Position numbers and translations under genes: made by a program
Shown: in pieces, positions 20,417-31,200 of the stretch
How positions within the stretch are numbered: position 1 is the stretch's first letter
Layout of the letters: every line of letters begins with the position of its first letter
From: Hemerocallis citrina
Taxonomy: Eukaryota > Streptophyta > Magnoliopsida > Asparagales > Asphodelaceae
Direction of reading: 5' to 3'
NCBI GenBank assembly: GCA_017893485.1
Contig: CM030361.1
Span: 311,797,469 to 311,861,468 of the forward strand
DNA length: 64,000 nucleotides
The notes under the pieces: generated by a model
The model's input: only the letters and a program-made list of their open reading frames with translations
What the model was told of the DNA's origin: nothing
The model's database searches: none

Positions 20417-23200
20417 CTATATGAACTTGGCCTTTAGAAGTTTATCTACCTCTTCCTTGATGGCCTGCTGCCGCTCAGGAGCGAACTTTCGCCTCTTTTG
20501 CTGAACCGGTTTGCACCCCGGTTCGATGCTCAGGCGATGGACGAGCAGTTCCTCGGAAATGCCGGGCATGTCCGCGGCCGACCATGCGAACAAGTCACGG
20601 TTATCTCGGATGCATTGAATCAGGTCCGAGCATAGTGCGGTCGGCAAAGACTTGCTGATGTGGAACTTCCGGCTCGGATCCTCTTCCGAGAAGAGCACTT
20701 CTTCTAGCTCGTCTGCGGGCTCGGACGTTGGCCGAGCTTTCGGCTCGGGGATTTCTAGTGTCTCGAGCGAGAGCACTGGCCCCCCGGTGGAAGTCATGTA
20801 GCACTTCCGGGCTGTTTCCTGGCTTCCCCTGACTTCCCCTACTCCTGACCGAGTGGGGAACTTCATCTTCAAATGGTACGCCGAGGGGACAGCCTCCAGG
20901 GCGGCAAGCCCGGGTCGGCCTAGGATGACGTTATACGCTGCCGGGACGTCGACGACCATGAAGTCCATCGGCTCGGTCCGGGTAGTAGGGGTGCTCCCCG
21001 CAGTAACGTCCAGGGTTATCACCCCTTCGACGGTTACCGGGACCCCCGTGAACCCATGGAGTGTGTAACCGGCCGGCTTGAGACGGTCTCGGGACAGCTG
21101 CAGGCCTCGGAAGGCCGAAAGGAAGAGGATATTGACCGAACTCCCATTGTCCACCAAAATCCTCTGCACCTTGAAGTTGGCCATGCGGAGGTCAATGAAG
21201 AGGGCATCGCAGTGTGGGGTTCGGACCCCTTTGAGGTCGGCATCGGAAAAAGATACAGGGATGCCGAGCCCCTTGGGAGGAGGAGCACTGTGGACCGAGT
21301 TGACCTCTCGGACGAAGGCCTTCCGGGACGTATTGGAGGAGCCCCCCATTGGGCCTCTGTGAATCAGGTGCAGGACCCTTTCTTCCTCGACCTCGGGTGT
21401 CTCCTCGCGTCGCTCGGTGCGCTTATTAGCCCCCCGAGGCGGAGGAGTGTTGCGATCGACCCGGTCGTTAGTCTTCACGAACTTGGCCAACTGTCCTCTC
21501 CGGATGAGGGCTTCTATCTCGTCTCTCAGTGCCCGGCAATCGTTTGTGTCGTGGCCGTGGTCCCGATGGTAACGACACCATTTATCTTTGTTCCTCCTCT
21601 TTGCCTGGGTGTGCATCTTCGGGGCTGGAGGGATGACTCCCTCCTTCTCCACTTCCATCAGGATGGTGGAGACGTTTGTGGTGAGGGGAGTGAACTTCTC
21701 AAACCTGGGGGGAGGGCGGCGCTGACCGCCATTGTCCTTCTGAGCTTTCTTGGACCCCTCTTCCCCCGTTGCCTTCCTCTTTGACCCCGAGGAGGACCCC
21801 CTGAAGCTCGGCAGGGCTTCAGCCTCCTCTGCTCGGATATACTTCTCGCACCTCAGAAGGAGGTCGGCAAAGTCCTGTGGGGGTTTCTTGGCCAGGGACG
21901 ATCGGAGGTTGGCGTTGAGGACGTTCGACTGGAACGCCACTGTCGCCACCGACTGGTCTAAGGAGGCGATAGACCTGACCTCGGCGGTGAATCTCTTCAG
22001 GTAGTCCCGAAGCTTCTCCTCCTTTTCCTGCCGCAGGTTCAGTAGGGAGAGGCTCGTCTTCTCGGCCCGCCTGCTACTCACGAAGTGAGTAATGAACAGT
22101 GTTTCAAACTGCTCGAACGAGAAGATGGAGGAGGGGGCGAGCCTGGAGTACCATTCCCGAGCCGATCCCCTGAGGGTGGCAGGGAAGGTCCTGCAGAGCA
22201 CAGCGTCGGAAGCTTGGTGGATCAGCATCAGGGTCTTGAAGCTCTCGACGTGATCGACAGGGTCGGATTCCCCTGAGTATGTTTCGAACTGCGGTGGTTT
22301 GAAACTCCTCGGTATGTGGGCCTCCATGATCGACCGTGAGAAGGGGGGTCGGCTGGGACGGAATGTTCCTGCTCGGGACTCTTCCTCCCTATCCATGCGG
22401 CCGATACGCCTTTCCACCTCATGGAGACGGCGGATGAGGGCATCGTCCCTCCGCTGGTAATCGTATGACCCCCCGGACTCCCCTTCATAGGAAGGGGAGC
22501 GTGGACTGCGGTGCCGGTAGTCCTGGGACCGGTGAGGGCTCGGTTGCCGATGCTGGCGGCTGGGAGCCGGGGAAGGACTCTGGGTTCGGCGGCGAGGACT
22601 GGGATCCCTCGGGGGTGTCGGAGCCCTCTGAGCATTCTGGACGTTCTGCCGAAGGTTGAGAGCCTGCAGAACGGTCTCTTGAAATTGGAGGAATTCGGCC
22701 CGACTGATCGGCACTTCTCGGTCCCTCGGATGATGCCGGTCCCTGGGGGAATGGGACCTCCTCCTTCGGCGTTCGGGGGATATCGCTCGGCCTCTGCGGA
22801 CCGGGGACCTTCTGCCGTCTCGGCGACGTGGGGACCGCTCACCCTGACGCTGGCGGGAGGCTCCCTCTCGGGCCCGCCTCTCGTCAAGATGGGTGCGGAG
22901 GTCGTCGTCCTTCTGGCGGTTCAGAAGTGTGATGCGGAGGTCGGGATGATGGGAAGCCATCGAGTCCAAGGACCCATTATGGACAGAGACATGTCCCGGA
23001 TTGAGGGGCTGCTTTCCCTTCCGACCGTTGTGACCGGACGGACCATTGTTGGGTTGCTGATTGGGAGGAGGAGGCGGGACCTGCTGAGCCAGCGGAGGAA
23101 GGTCGGGCTGAGGAGTAGGATTGCCAGGGACTTCCCCCGTAGGGTCGGCGGGATTGGCCACCCGGTTGGACCCTCTAGATTTGACCTTCTTTGGAGGCAT
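20417..23200 (-). CDS. gag: Tat gag-protease polyprotein, ending in early RT
   Basis: The start is the ATG at 23200-23198, 69 bp inside the 5' LTR edge. The frame is open further upstream but enters the LTR. Residue ~1-110 is Pro-rich, ~118-238 is an Arg/Ser/Pro-rich region, ~295-458 is the retrotransposon Gag core (PQFETYSGESDPVDHVESF; LRGSAREWYSRL), and ~542-555 is a zinc-knuckle variant (C-x2-H-x4-H-x4-C). The aspartic protease follows with VDNGSS (Asp ~684) and VILGRPGL. The frame then enters the start of RT and stops at TAG (20419-20417) in the middle of a conserved segment. The flanking residues match the family on both sides, so it is a nonsense mutation, not a natural gag end. Confidence 0.92.
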   Translation of the reverse strand: MPPKKVKSRGSNRVANPADPTGEVPGNPTPQPDLPPLAQQVPPPPPNQQPNNGPSGHNGRKGKQPLNPGHVSVHNGSLDSMASHHPDLRITLLNRQKDDDLRTHLDERRAREGASRQRQGERSPRRRDGRRSPVRRGRAISPERRRRRSHSPRDRHHPRDREVPISRAEFLQFQETVLQALNLRQNVQNAQRAPTPPRDPSPRRRTQSPSPAPSRQHRQPSPHRSQDYRHRSPRSPSYEGESGGSYDYQRRDDALIRRLHEVERRIGRMDREEESRAGTFRPSRPPFSRSIMEAHIPRSFKPPQFETYSGESDPVDHVESFKTLMLIHQASDAVLCRTFPATLRGSAREWYSRLAPSSIFSFEQFETLFITHFVSSRRAEKTSLSLLNLRQEKEEKLRDYLKRFTAEVRSIASLDQSVATVAFQSNVLNANLRSSLAKKPPQDFADLLLRCEKYIRAEEAEALPSFRGSSSGSKRKATGEEGSKKAQKDNGGQRRPPPRFEKFTPLTTNVSTILMEVEKEGVIPPAPKMHTQAKRRNKDKWCRYHRDHGHDTNDCRALRDEIEALIRRGQLAKFVKTNDRVDRNTPPPRGANKRTERREETPEVEEERVLHLIHRGPMGGSSNTSRKAFVREVNSVHSAPPPKGLGIPVSFSDADLKGVRTPHCDALFIDLRMANFKVQRILVDNGSSVNILFLSAFRGLQLSRDRLKPAGYTLHGFTGVPVTVEGVITLDVTAGSTPTTRTEPMDFMVVDVPAAYNVILGRPGLAALEAVPSAYHLKMKFPTRSGVGEVRGSQETARKCYMTSTGGPVLSLETLEIPEPKARPTSEPADELEEVLFSEEDPSRKFHISKSLPTALCSDLIQCIRDNRDLFAWSAADMPGISEELLVHRLSIEPGCKPVQQKRRKFAPERQQAIKEEVDKLLKAKFI

Positions 23201-23249
23201 GATTGGAAAAGGCGACGAGGAAGGGGCTGAGACTGTTCGTGTGGTGTTT

Positions 23250-23265
23250 CCCACAGACGGCGCCA
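23250..23265 (-). other. Primer-binding site of the Tat element
   Basis: Read on the minus strand, tggcgccgtctgtggg begins 3 nt after the 5' LTR. Plant Gypsy elements often carry a tggcgcc-type site here. I do not assign the tRNA. Confidence 0.75.
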
Positions 23266-23268
23266 ATC

Positions 23269-23861
23269 TGTTATTGCTGATTTCGGTGTGGGGATAAACA
23301 GATAGAACTTGTGAGTACGGGAACAACCTGAACAGTTGACTCAGCCTTCTTGCTCCCGCCGCGACCTGCAAGGAAGTGCGAAACACCGGGGTTGATTCCG
23401 GCGACGCACCCTCCGACGCTCTTGTCAGTAATCAGAACGAGATTAACAAAGAGCTTAAATGTGGTGAAAGAGTGATTAACCTGGTCATGGTGGTAGAGGG
23501 GTCGTATTTATAGTCACCTTTGGAGCGATTAGGGGCATGATTTCCTGCCTAACAGCAAGGAGGGAAATCCTCCTATCCTGTTTTGGGAAATTAGCCCCTG
23601 ATTCCCGGTGGGAGCAAATCAGGGCTGCTGATTTGGCAAAATCAGGGATCCTGATTTGCCCCTTGTTGGTTTGGGTTTGCCTTGGGTCGGGACCCATACC
23701 CAGTTGGAGTGGGTCTGTTCGCGGGTTATTGGATCTGTGAGAAGGAGATCCGGTACCCGTCTTGGATTTGCTTGAGTGTGAAATTACCATTTTACCCCCG
23801 AGCATCAAGGTTCGTGTCCAATCTGGACGGCTCCGATTTAACCCCATTTTTAGCCATATCA
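23269..23861 (-). repeat. 5' LTR of the Tat element
   Basis: 593 bp, ends tg...ca, next to the TSD attgt (23862-23866). It matches 8156-8749 apart from nine substitutions and one indel. On the minus strand it drives gag-pol. Confidence 0.95.
23505..23512 (-). promoter_or_regulatory. TATA box in the Tat 5' LTR
   Basis: Minus-strand TATAAATA (plus tatttata), followed by a cgacccctctacc stretch. The copy in the other LTR is at 8392-8399. Confidence 0.7.
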
Positions 23862-23866
23862 ATTGT

Positions 23867-26800
23867 ATTTGACTGTTTTAGCATCATTTGTGGGCTATAG
23901 TCCACAGTTTTCGAACACTATCGTGAGAATGTTTATTTCCCACATTTTGTAGGCTATAGTACTTTGTTTTCGATCACTTTCATGTGATTTAGTATTTTAC
24001 CGTGTTGGACTCAATTTGTGGGTTATAGTCCATAGTTTCCGACCGTTTTTGTGAAATTTTGTATTTGACTGTTTTAGCCTCTGTTGTGAGATATAGTACA
24101 CAGTTTCCGGCCGTTTTTGTGAAATGTTGAATTTGATTGTTTTAGCCTCGTTTGTGGGCTATAGTCCACAGTTTTATGCAACTTTGGTGAGATTTTTTAT
24201 TTCACTCATTTTGTGCACTATAGTTCACTGTTTTCGATCACTTTCATGAGATTTCGTATTTAACTGTGTTGGCCTCAATTTGTGGGTTATAGTCCACAGT
24301 TTCCGTCATGAAATTTTGTGTTTGACGGTTTTAGCCTCATTTATGCGCTATAGTCCACATTTTCTTGCACTTTCGTGAGATATTTAAATTTCCTCAATTT
24401 GTGGGCTATAGTTCACTGTTTTCGATCACTTTCATGAGATTTCGTATTTTACTGTTTTGGCCTCATTTTGTGGGTTATAGTCCACAGTTTCCAACCGTTT
24501 TTGTGAAATTTTGCATTTGACTGTTTTAGCTTCATTTGTGGGCTATATAGTCCACAGTTTTCGCCCACTTTCGTGAGAAATTTTAATTCCCAAATTTTGT
24601 GGGCTATAGTACACTGTTTTCGGTCACATTCATGAGTTTTCGTATTTTGTGGGTTGTACATTGTTTTTTATCACTTTCATGAGATTTTGTATTTTACTGT
24701 TTTGGCCTCATTTTGTGGGTTATAGTCCACAGCTTCCGGCCGTTTTCGTGAAATATTGTATTTGACTATTTTAGTGTCATTAGTGGGTTATAGTCCACAG
24801 TTTTCAGCCACTTTTGTGAGAATTTTTATTTCCCAAATTTTGTGGGCTATAGTACACTGTTTTCAATCGCATTCATGAGTTTTCGTATTTTACTGTTTTG
24901 GCCTCATTTTGTTGTTTATTGTCCACAGTTTCCGACCGTTTTCGTGAAATTTTGTATTTGACTATTCTAGTATCCATTGTGGGCTATAGTCCACAGTTTC
25001 CGTCCGTTTTCGTGAAATGTTGAATTTAACTGTTTTATCTCATTTGTGGGCTATAGTCCACAGTTTTCGGTCACTTTCGCGAGAATTGTTTTTTTTCCAA
25101 CTTTTTGTCGGCTATACTACCCTGTTTTCGATCACTTTCATGAGATTTCATATTTTACTATTTTGGCCTCATTTTGTGAGTTATAGTTCTCAGTTTCAGT
25201 CAGTTTTTGTGAAATTTTGTATTTGACTGTTTTAGCCTCATTTTGTGGGATATAGTCCACAGTTTTCGGACACTTTCGTGGGAATTTTCATTTCCCACAC
25301 TTTGTGGGCTATAATACACGGTTTTCGATCACTTTCATGAGTTTTCGTATTTTACTGTTTTGGCCTCATTTTGTGGGTTATATTCCGCTGTTTCCGACCT
25401 TTTTTGTGAAATTTTGTATTTGATTGTTTTAGCCTCAGTTGTGGGCTATACTCCACAGTTTTTGGTCATTTTCGTGAAATGTTGAATTTGACTGTTTTAG
25501 CCTCATTAGTGGGCCATAGTCCACAGTTTTCGGCCACTTTCGTGAGAATTTTCATTTCCCACATTTTGCGGGCTATAGTGTAGTGTTTTTCATCACTTTC
25601 ATGAGATTTTCTATTTTACTGTTTTGGCCTCATTTTGTGGGTTGTAGTCCACATTTTCCGGCCGTTTTCGTTAAATATTGTATTTGACTGTTTTAGCATC
25701 ATTTGTGGGCTATAGTCCACAGTTTTCGAACACTTTCGTGAGAATTTTTATTTCCCACATTTTGTTTGCTATAGTACACTGTTTTCAATCACTTTCATGC
25801 GCTATTGTCTTTTATTGTTTTGGATTTATTTTGTGTGTTATATTCCACAGTTTCCGGTCGTTTTCGTGAAATGTTGAATTTGATTGTTTTAGCCTCAGTT
25901 GTAGGCTATAGTCGACAGTTTTCTGGCACTTTCGTGAGAATTTTTATTTCCCACATTTTGTGGGCTATACTACATTGTTTTCGATTCATTTTGTGGGTTA
26001 TAGTCCTAAGTTTTCGACGGTTTTCGTGAAATTTTGTATTTGACTATTTCAGCCTCATTTGTGGGATATAGTCCACAGTTTCTTGAAAATTTTTATTTTC
26101 CACATTTTGGGGGCTATAGTACACTGTTTTCGATTACTTTCTTAAGATTTCGTATTTTACTGTTTTAGCCTTATTTTGTGGGTTATAGTCCACAGCTTCC
26201 GACGGTTTTCCTGAAATTTAGTATTTGACTGTCTTAGCCTCATTTGTGGGCTAGTCTTCTGTTATCAAACACTTTTGTGAGAATTGTTTTCCCACTTTTT
26301 GTGGGCGATAGTACACTGTTCTCAATCACTTTCACAAGATTTCGTATTTTATTGTTTTGGCCTCATTTTGTGGGTAATAGTCCGTAGTTTTCGGCTGTTT
26401 TCGTGAAATGTTGAATTTGACTGTTTTAGCCTCATTTGTGGGCAATATTCCATAGTTTTCGGCCACTTTCGTGAGGATGTTTATTTCCAACATTTTGCGG
26501 GCTATACTACACTGTTTTTGATCTCTTTCATGAGATTTCCTATTTTATTATTTTGGTCGCATTTTGTGGGTTATAGTCCAGAATTTCCGGCCGTTTTCGT
26601 TAAACATTGTATTTGACTGTTTTAGCATCTTTTGTAGGCTATAGTTCACAGTTGTCGAACACTATCGTGAGAATTTTTATTTCCCACATTCCGTGGGCTA
26701 TATTGCACTGTTTTCGATCACTTTCAGGAGATTTAGTATTTTCCTATTTCGGCCTCACTTTGTCGGTAATAGTCAACAGTTTCCGACCGTTTTTGTAAAA

Positions 26801-28250
26801 TTTGGTATTTGACTGTTTTAACCTCAGTTGTGGGCTACAGTTCACAGTTTCCGGCTGTTTTCATGAAATGTTGAATTTGACTATTTTAGCCACATTTGAG
26901 GGCTATAGTTCACAGTTTTCGGCCACTTTCGTGAGAATTTTTATTTCCCACATTTTGTGGGCTATAGTACACAGTTTTCGATCACTTTCATGAGATTTCG
27001 TATTTTACTGTTTTGGCCTCATTTTGTGGGTTAGTCCACAGTTTCCGATGGTTTGCGTGAAATTTTGTATTTGACTGTTTTAGCCTCATTTGTGGTCTAT
27101 AGTCCACAGTTTTCGGGCACTTTCGTGAGATTTTTTAATTCTATCATTTGTGGGCTAGTTCACTGTTTTCGATCACTTTCATGAGATTTCGTATTATACT
27201 GTTTTGACTCATTTTGTGGGTTATAGTCCATAGTTTCCGACGGTTTTCGTGAAATTTAGTATTTGATTGTTTTAGCCTCATTTGTGGGCTATAGTCTTCT
27301 GTTATCCGATACTTTTGTGAGAATTTTTTTTTCACATTTTGTGGGCGATAGTACACTGTTCTCGATAACTTCCGTAGTTTCCTTCTGTTTTTGTGAAATG
27401 TTGAATTTGATTGTTTCAGCCTATAGTCCACCGTTTTCAGCCACTTTCGTGAGAATTTTTATTTCCCTCATTTTGTGGGTTATAGTCCACAATTTCCAGC
27501 CGTTTTCGTGAAATATTGTATTTGAATGTTTTAGCATCATTTGTGGGCTATAGTCCATAGTTTTCGGCCACTTTCGTGAGAATTTTTATTTCCCAAATTT
27601 TGTGGGCGATAGTACACTGTTCTCGATCACTTTCATGAGATTTCGTATTTTATTGTATTGGCATCATTTTGTGGGTTACAGTCCGTAGTTTCCGGCCGTT
27701 TTTATGAAATGTTGAATTGGACTATTTTAGCCTTATTTGTGGGCTATAGTCCACAGTTTTCGCCCACTTTCGTGAGATTTTTAATTTTCCCTCATTTTGT
27801 GGGTTGTACACTGTATTTGATCACTTTCATGAGATTTTGTATTTATTGTTTTGTCCTCATTTTGCGGGTTATAGTCCACAGTTTCTGGCCGATTTCGTGG
27901 AATATTGTATTTGACTATTTTAGCTTCATTTGTGGGCTATAGTCCACAGTTTTCGGCCACATTCATGAGAATTTTTATTTCCCCAATTTTGTGGGAAATA
28001 GTACACTGTTTTCGATCACATTCATGAGTTTTCGTATTTTACTATTTTGGCCTCATTTTGTTTGTTATATATATAGTATTCTGACCGTTTTCGTGAAATT
28101 TTGTATGTGACTCTGTTATGGGCTATAGTCCATAGTTTTCGACCGTTTTCGTGAAATGTTGAATTTAACTATTTTAGCCTCATTTGTAGACTATAGTCCA
28201 CAGTTTTCAGCCACTTTCGTGAGAATTTTTTTTCCTACATTTTGTGGGCT
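23867..28250 (+). repeat. Satellite array, segment 3 (plus orientation)
   Basis: This has the same orientation as segments 1 and 2. The anchor actgttttgg or a variant lies at 24451, 24696, 24892, 25158, 25354 and 25618, with spacings of 245, 196, 266, 196 and 264 bp. Three- and four-sub-unit monomers therefore alternate. No gene is seen. Confidence 0.93.
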
Positions 28251-28265
28251 ATAACTCACAAAATG
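28238..28265. repeat. Satellite inversion junction
   Basis: Arms cattttgtg (28238-28246) and cacaaaatg (28257-28265) surround a 10-bp centre. Left of it all monomers read forward, and right of it all read in reverse up to 48198. Confidence 0.9.
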
Positions 28266-31200
28266 AGACCAAAACTTTAAAATACGAAATCCCAAGAAAG
28301 TGATCGAAAATAGTTGACAATAGACCACAAAATGTGGCCGAAAACTGTGGACTATAGCCCCCAAATGAGGCTAAAACAAACAAATATAATATTTCACGAA
28401 AACGGTTGGAAACTGTGGACTATATAACCCTCAAAATGAGGCCAAAACAGTAAAATACCAAATCACATGAAAGTGATCGAAAAATTGTTTACAATAGCCC
28501 AAAAAATGTGGAAAATAAAAATTCTCACGAAATTGTCGAAAAACTGTGGACTATAGCCCACAAATGAAACTGAAACAGTCAAATACAAATTTTCACGAAA
28601 ACGGTCGGAAACTATGGACTATAAACCACAAAATGAGGCCAAAACATTAAAATACGAAATCTCAAGAAAGTGATCAAAAACAGTGTACTATAGCACCCAA
28701 AATGTGGGAAATAAAAAATCTCACGAAGGTGCCCGAAAACTGTGGACTATAGCACACAAATGAGGCTAAAACAGTCAAATACAAATTTTCACGAAAACGG
28801 TTGGAAACTGTGGACTACAACCCCCAAAATGAGGCCAAAACAGTAAAATACGAAATCTCATGAAAGTGATCGAAAACAGTGTACTATAGCCAACAAAATG
28901 TGCAAAAAAAATTCACACGAATGTAGCCGAAAACTGAGGACTATTGCCCACAAATGAAGCTAAAATAGTCAAATACAAAATTTCACGAAAACGGTCGGAA
29001 ACTGTGGAATATTACCCACAAAATGAGCCCAAAACAGTGAAGTACTAAATCTCTTGAAAGTGATCGAAAACAGTGTATTATAGCCCACAGAATGTGGGAA
29101 ATAAAAATTCTCACGAAAGTATTCGAAAACTGTGGACTATAGCATACAAATGATGCTAAAAAAGTCAAATCCAATATTTAACGAAAACGGCCGAAAATTG
29201 TGGATAATAACCTACAAAATGAGGCCAAAACAGTAAAATAGGAAATCTCATGAAAGTGAACAAAAACAGTGTAGTAAAGCCCGCAAAATTTGGGAAATAA
29301 AAATTCTCACGAAAGTGGCTGAAAACTATGGACTATATAGCCCACAAATGAGGCAAAAATAGTCAAATTCAACATTTCACCAAAACGGCCGGAAACTACG
29401 GACTATAACCCCAAAAATGAGGCCAAAATAATAAAATACGAAATCTCATGAAAGTAATCGAGAACAGTGTAGTATCGCCTACAAAATGTGGGAAATAAAA
29501 AATTTCACGAAAGTGTCCGATTACTAATGACAATAGCCCACAAATGAGGCTAAAATAGTCAAATACTAAATTTCACGAAAACCGTCGGAAACTGTGGGTT
29601 ATAACCCACAAAATGATGCCAAAATAGTAAAATACGAAATCTCGTGAATGTGATAAAAAAAAACATTATATACTATAGCCCACAAAATTTAGGAAATAAA
29701 AAGTCTCACGAAAGTGGCCGAAAACTGTAGACTATAGCCCACAAATGAAGTTAAAACTGGCAAATACAAAATTTCACGAAAATGGTCAGAAACTGTGGAC
29801 TATAACCCACAAAATGAGGCCAAAACAGTAAAATAAGAAATCTCATGAAAGTGATCGAAAATAGTGTAGTATAGCCCACAAAATGTAGGGGAAAAAACTT
29901 CTCGCGAAACTGGGCGAAAACTGTGGACTATTAAATTCAACATTTCACGAAAATGGCCGGAAACTGTGGACTATAGCCGACAACGGAGGCTAAAATAGTC
30001 AAGTACAAAATTTCACGAAAACGGCCGGAAACTGTGGACTATAACCCACAAAATGAGTCCAAAACAGCAAAATACGAAATCTCAAGAAAGTGATCCAAAA
30101 ACTGTGTACAATAGCCCACAAAATGTGGTAAATAAAAATTCTCACGAAATTGTCTTAAAACTGTGGACTATAGCCCATAAATGAAGCTAAAACAGTCAAG
30201 TACAATTTTTCACGAAAACGGTCTGAAACAATGGACTATAAACCACAAAAAGAGGTCAAAACATTAAAATTCGAAATCTCATGAAAGTTATCGAAAACGG
30301 TGTACTATGGCCAACAAAATGTGGGAAATAAAAAATCTCACGAAGGTGCCCGAAAACTATCTAAAAACTGTGGACTATAGCACACAAATGAAGCTAACAC
30401 AGTCAAATACAAAATTACAAGAAAACGGTCGGAAACTGTGGACTATAACCCACAAAATGAGGCCAAAACATTTAAATACGAAATCTCAAGAAAGTGATCG
30501 AAAATAGTGTTCTATAGCCAACAAAATGTCGGAAATGAAAATTCTCACGAAAGCGTTCGGAAACTGTGGACTATATCCCACAAATGAGACTAAAAAAGTC
30601 AAAAACAAAATTTCACGAAAACCGTCGGAAACTGAGGACTATAACCTACAAAATAAGGCCAAAACAGTAAAATACGAAATCTCATGAATCGAAAATCGTA
30701 AAATAAGGCCAAATGAGGTCAAAACTGTAAAATACAAAATCTCCAGAAAGTGATCGAAAACAGTGAACTATAGACCACAAAATGAGGGAAATAAAAAATC
30801 TCGCGAAAGTGCCCGAAAATTTTGGACTATATATAGCCCACAAATGAGGCTAAAACAGTCAAATACAAAATTTCACGAAAACGGTCGGAAACTATGGACT
30901 ATAAACCAAAAAATGAGGCCAAAACATTAAAATACGAAATCCCTTGAAAGTGATTGAAAATAGTGTACTATACCCAAAAAAAGTGGGAAATATAAAATCT
31001 CACGAAGAAACCTGAAAACTGTGGACTATAGCCCAGAAATGAGGCTAAAACAGTCAAATACAAAATTTCACGAAAACGGGAGGAAACGGTGGACTACAAC
31101 CCACAAAATGAGGCCAAAATAGTAAAATCCGAAATCTCATGAAAGTAATCGAAAACAGTGAACTATAGCCCACAAAATGAGGGAAATAAAAAATCTCACG

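Larger units (their letters stand above)
8156..23861 (-). mobile_element. Tat-lineage Ty3/Gypsy LTR retrotransposon with antisense gene
   Basis: This 15,706-bp element is inserted in the satellite and flanked by attgt (8151-8155 and 23862-23866). On the minus strand the order is 5' LTR (23269-23861), primer site, gag-protease, RT, RNase H, archaeal-type RNase H, integrase, a long 3' region, polypurine tract and 3' LTR (8156-8749). The second RNase H places it in the Tat lineage. The LTRs differ at nine substitutions (eight transitions) and one 1-bp indel by my alignment, about 1.5%, so it is a fairly recent insertion. Two in-frame stops interrupt the polyprotein. The ~8.7-kb 3' region holds tandem repeats and a plus-strand gene. 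Its GC content is far above that of the satellite. Confidence 0.93.

Noticed and set aside
20381..20419. Ogre-like intron between gag-protease and RT of the Tat element
   Set aside because: Only a single in-frame TAG interrupts otherwise continuous family-like sequence. There is no inserted segment with GT...AG ends.
21056..23230. Plus-strand open frames of ~240 codons opposite Tat gag
   Set aside because: They mirror a GC-rich, stop-poor gag-protease region whose minus-strand protein has recognisable domains.
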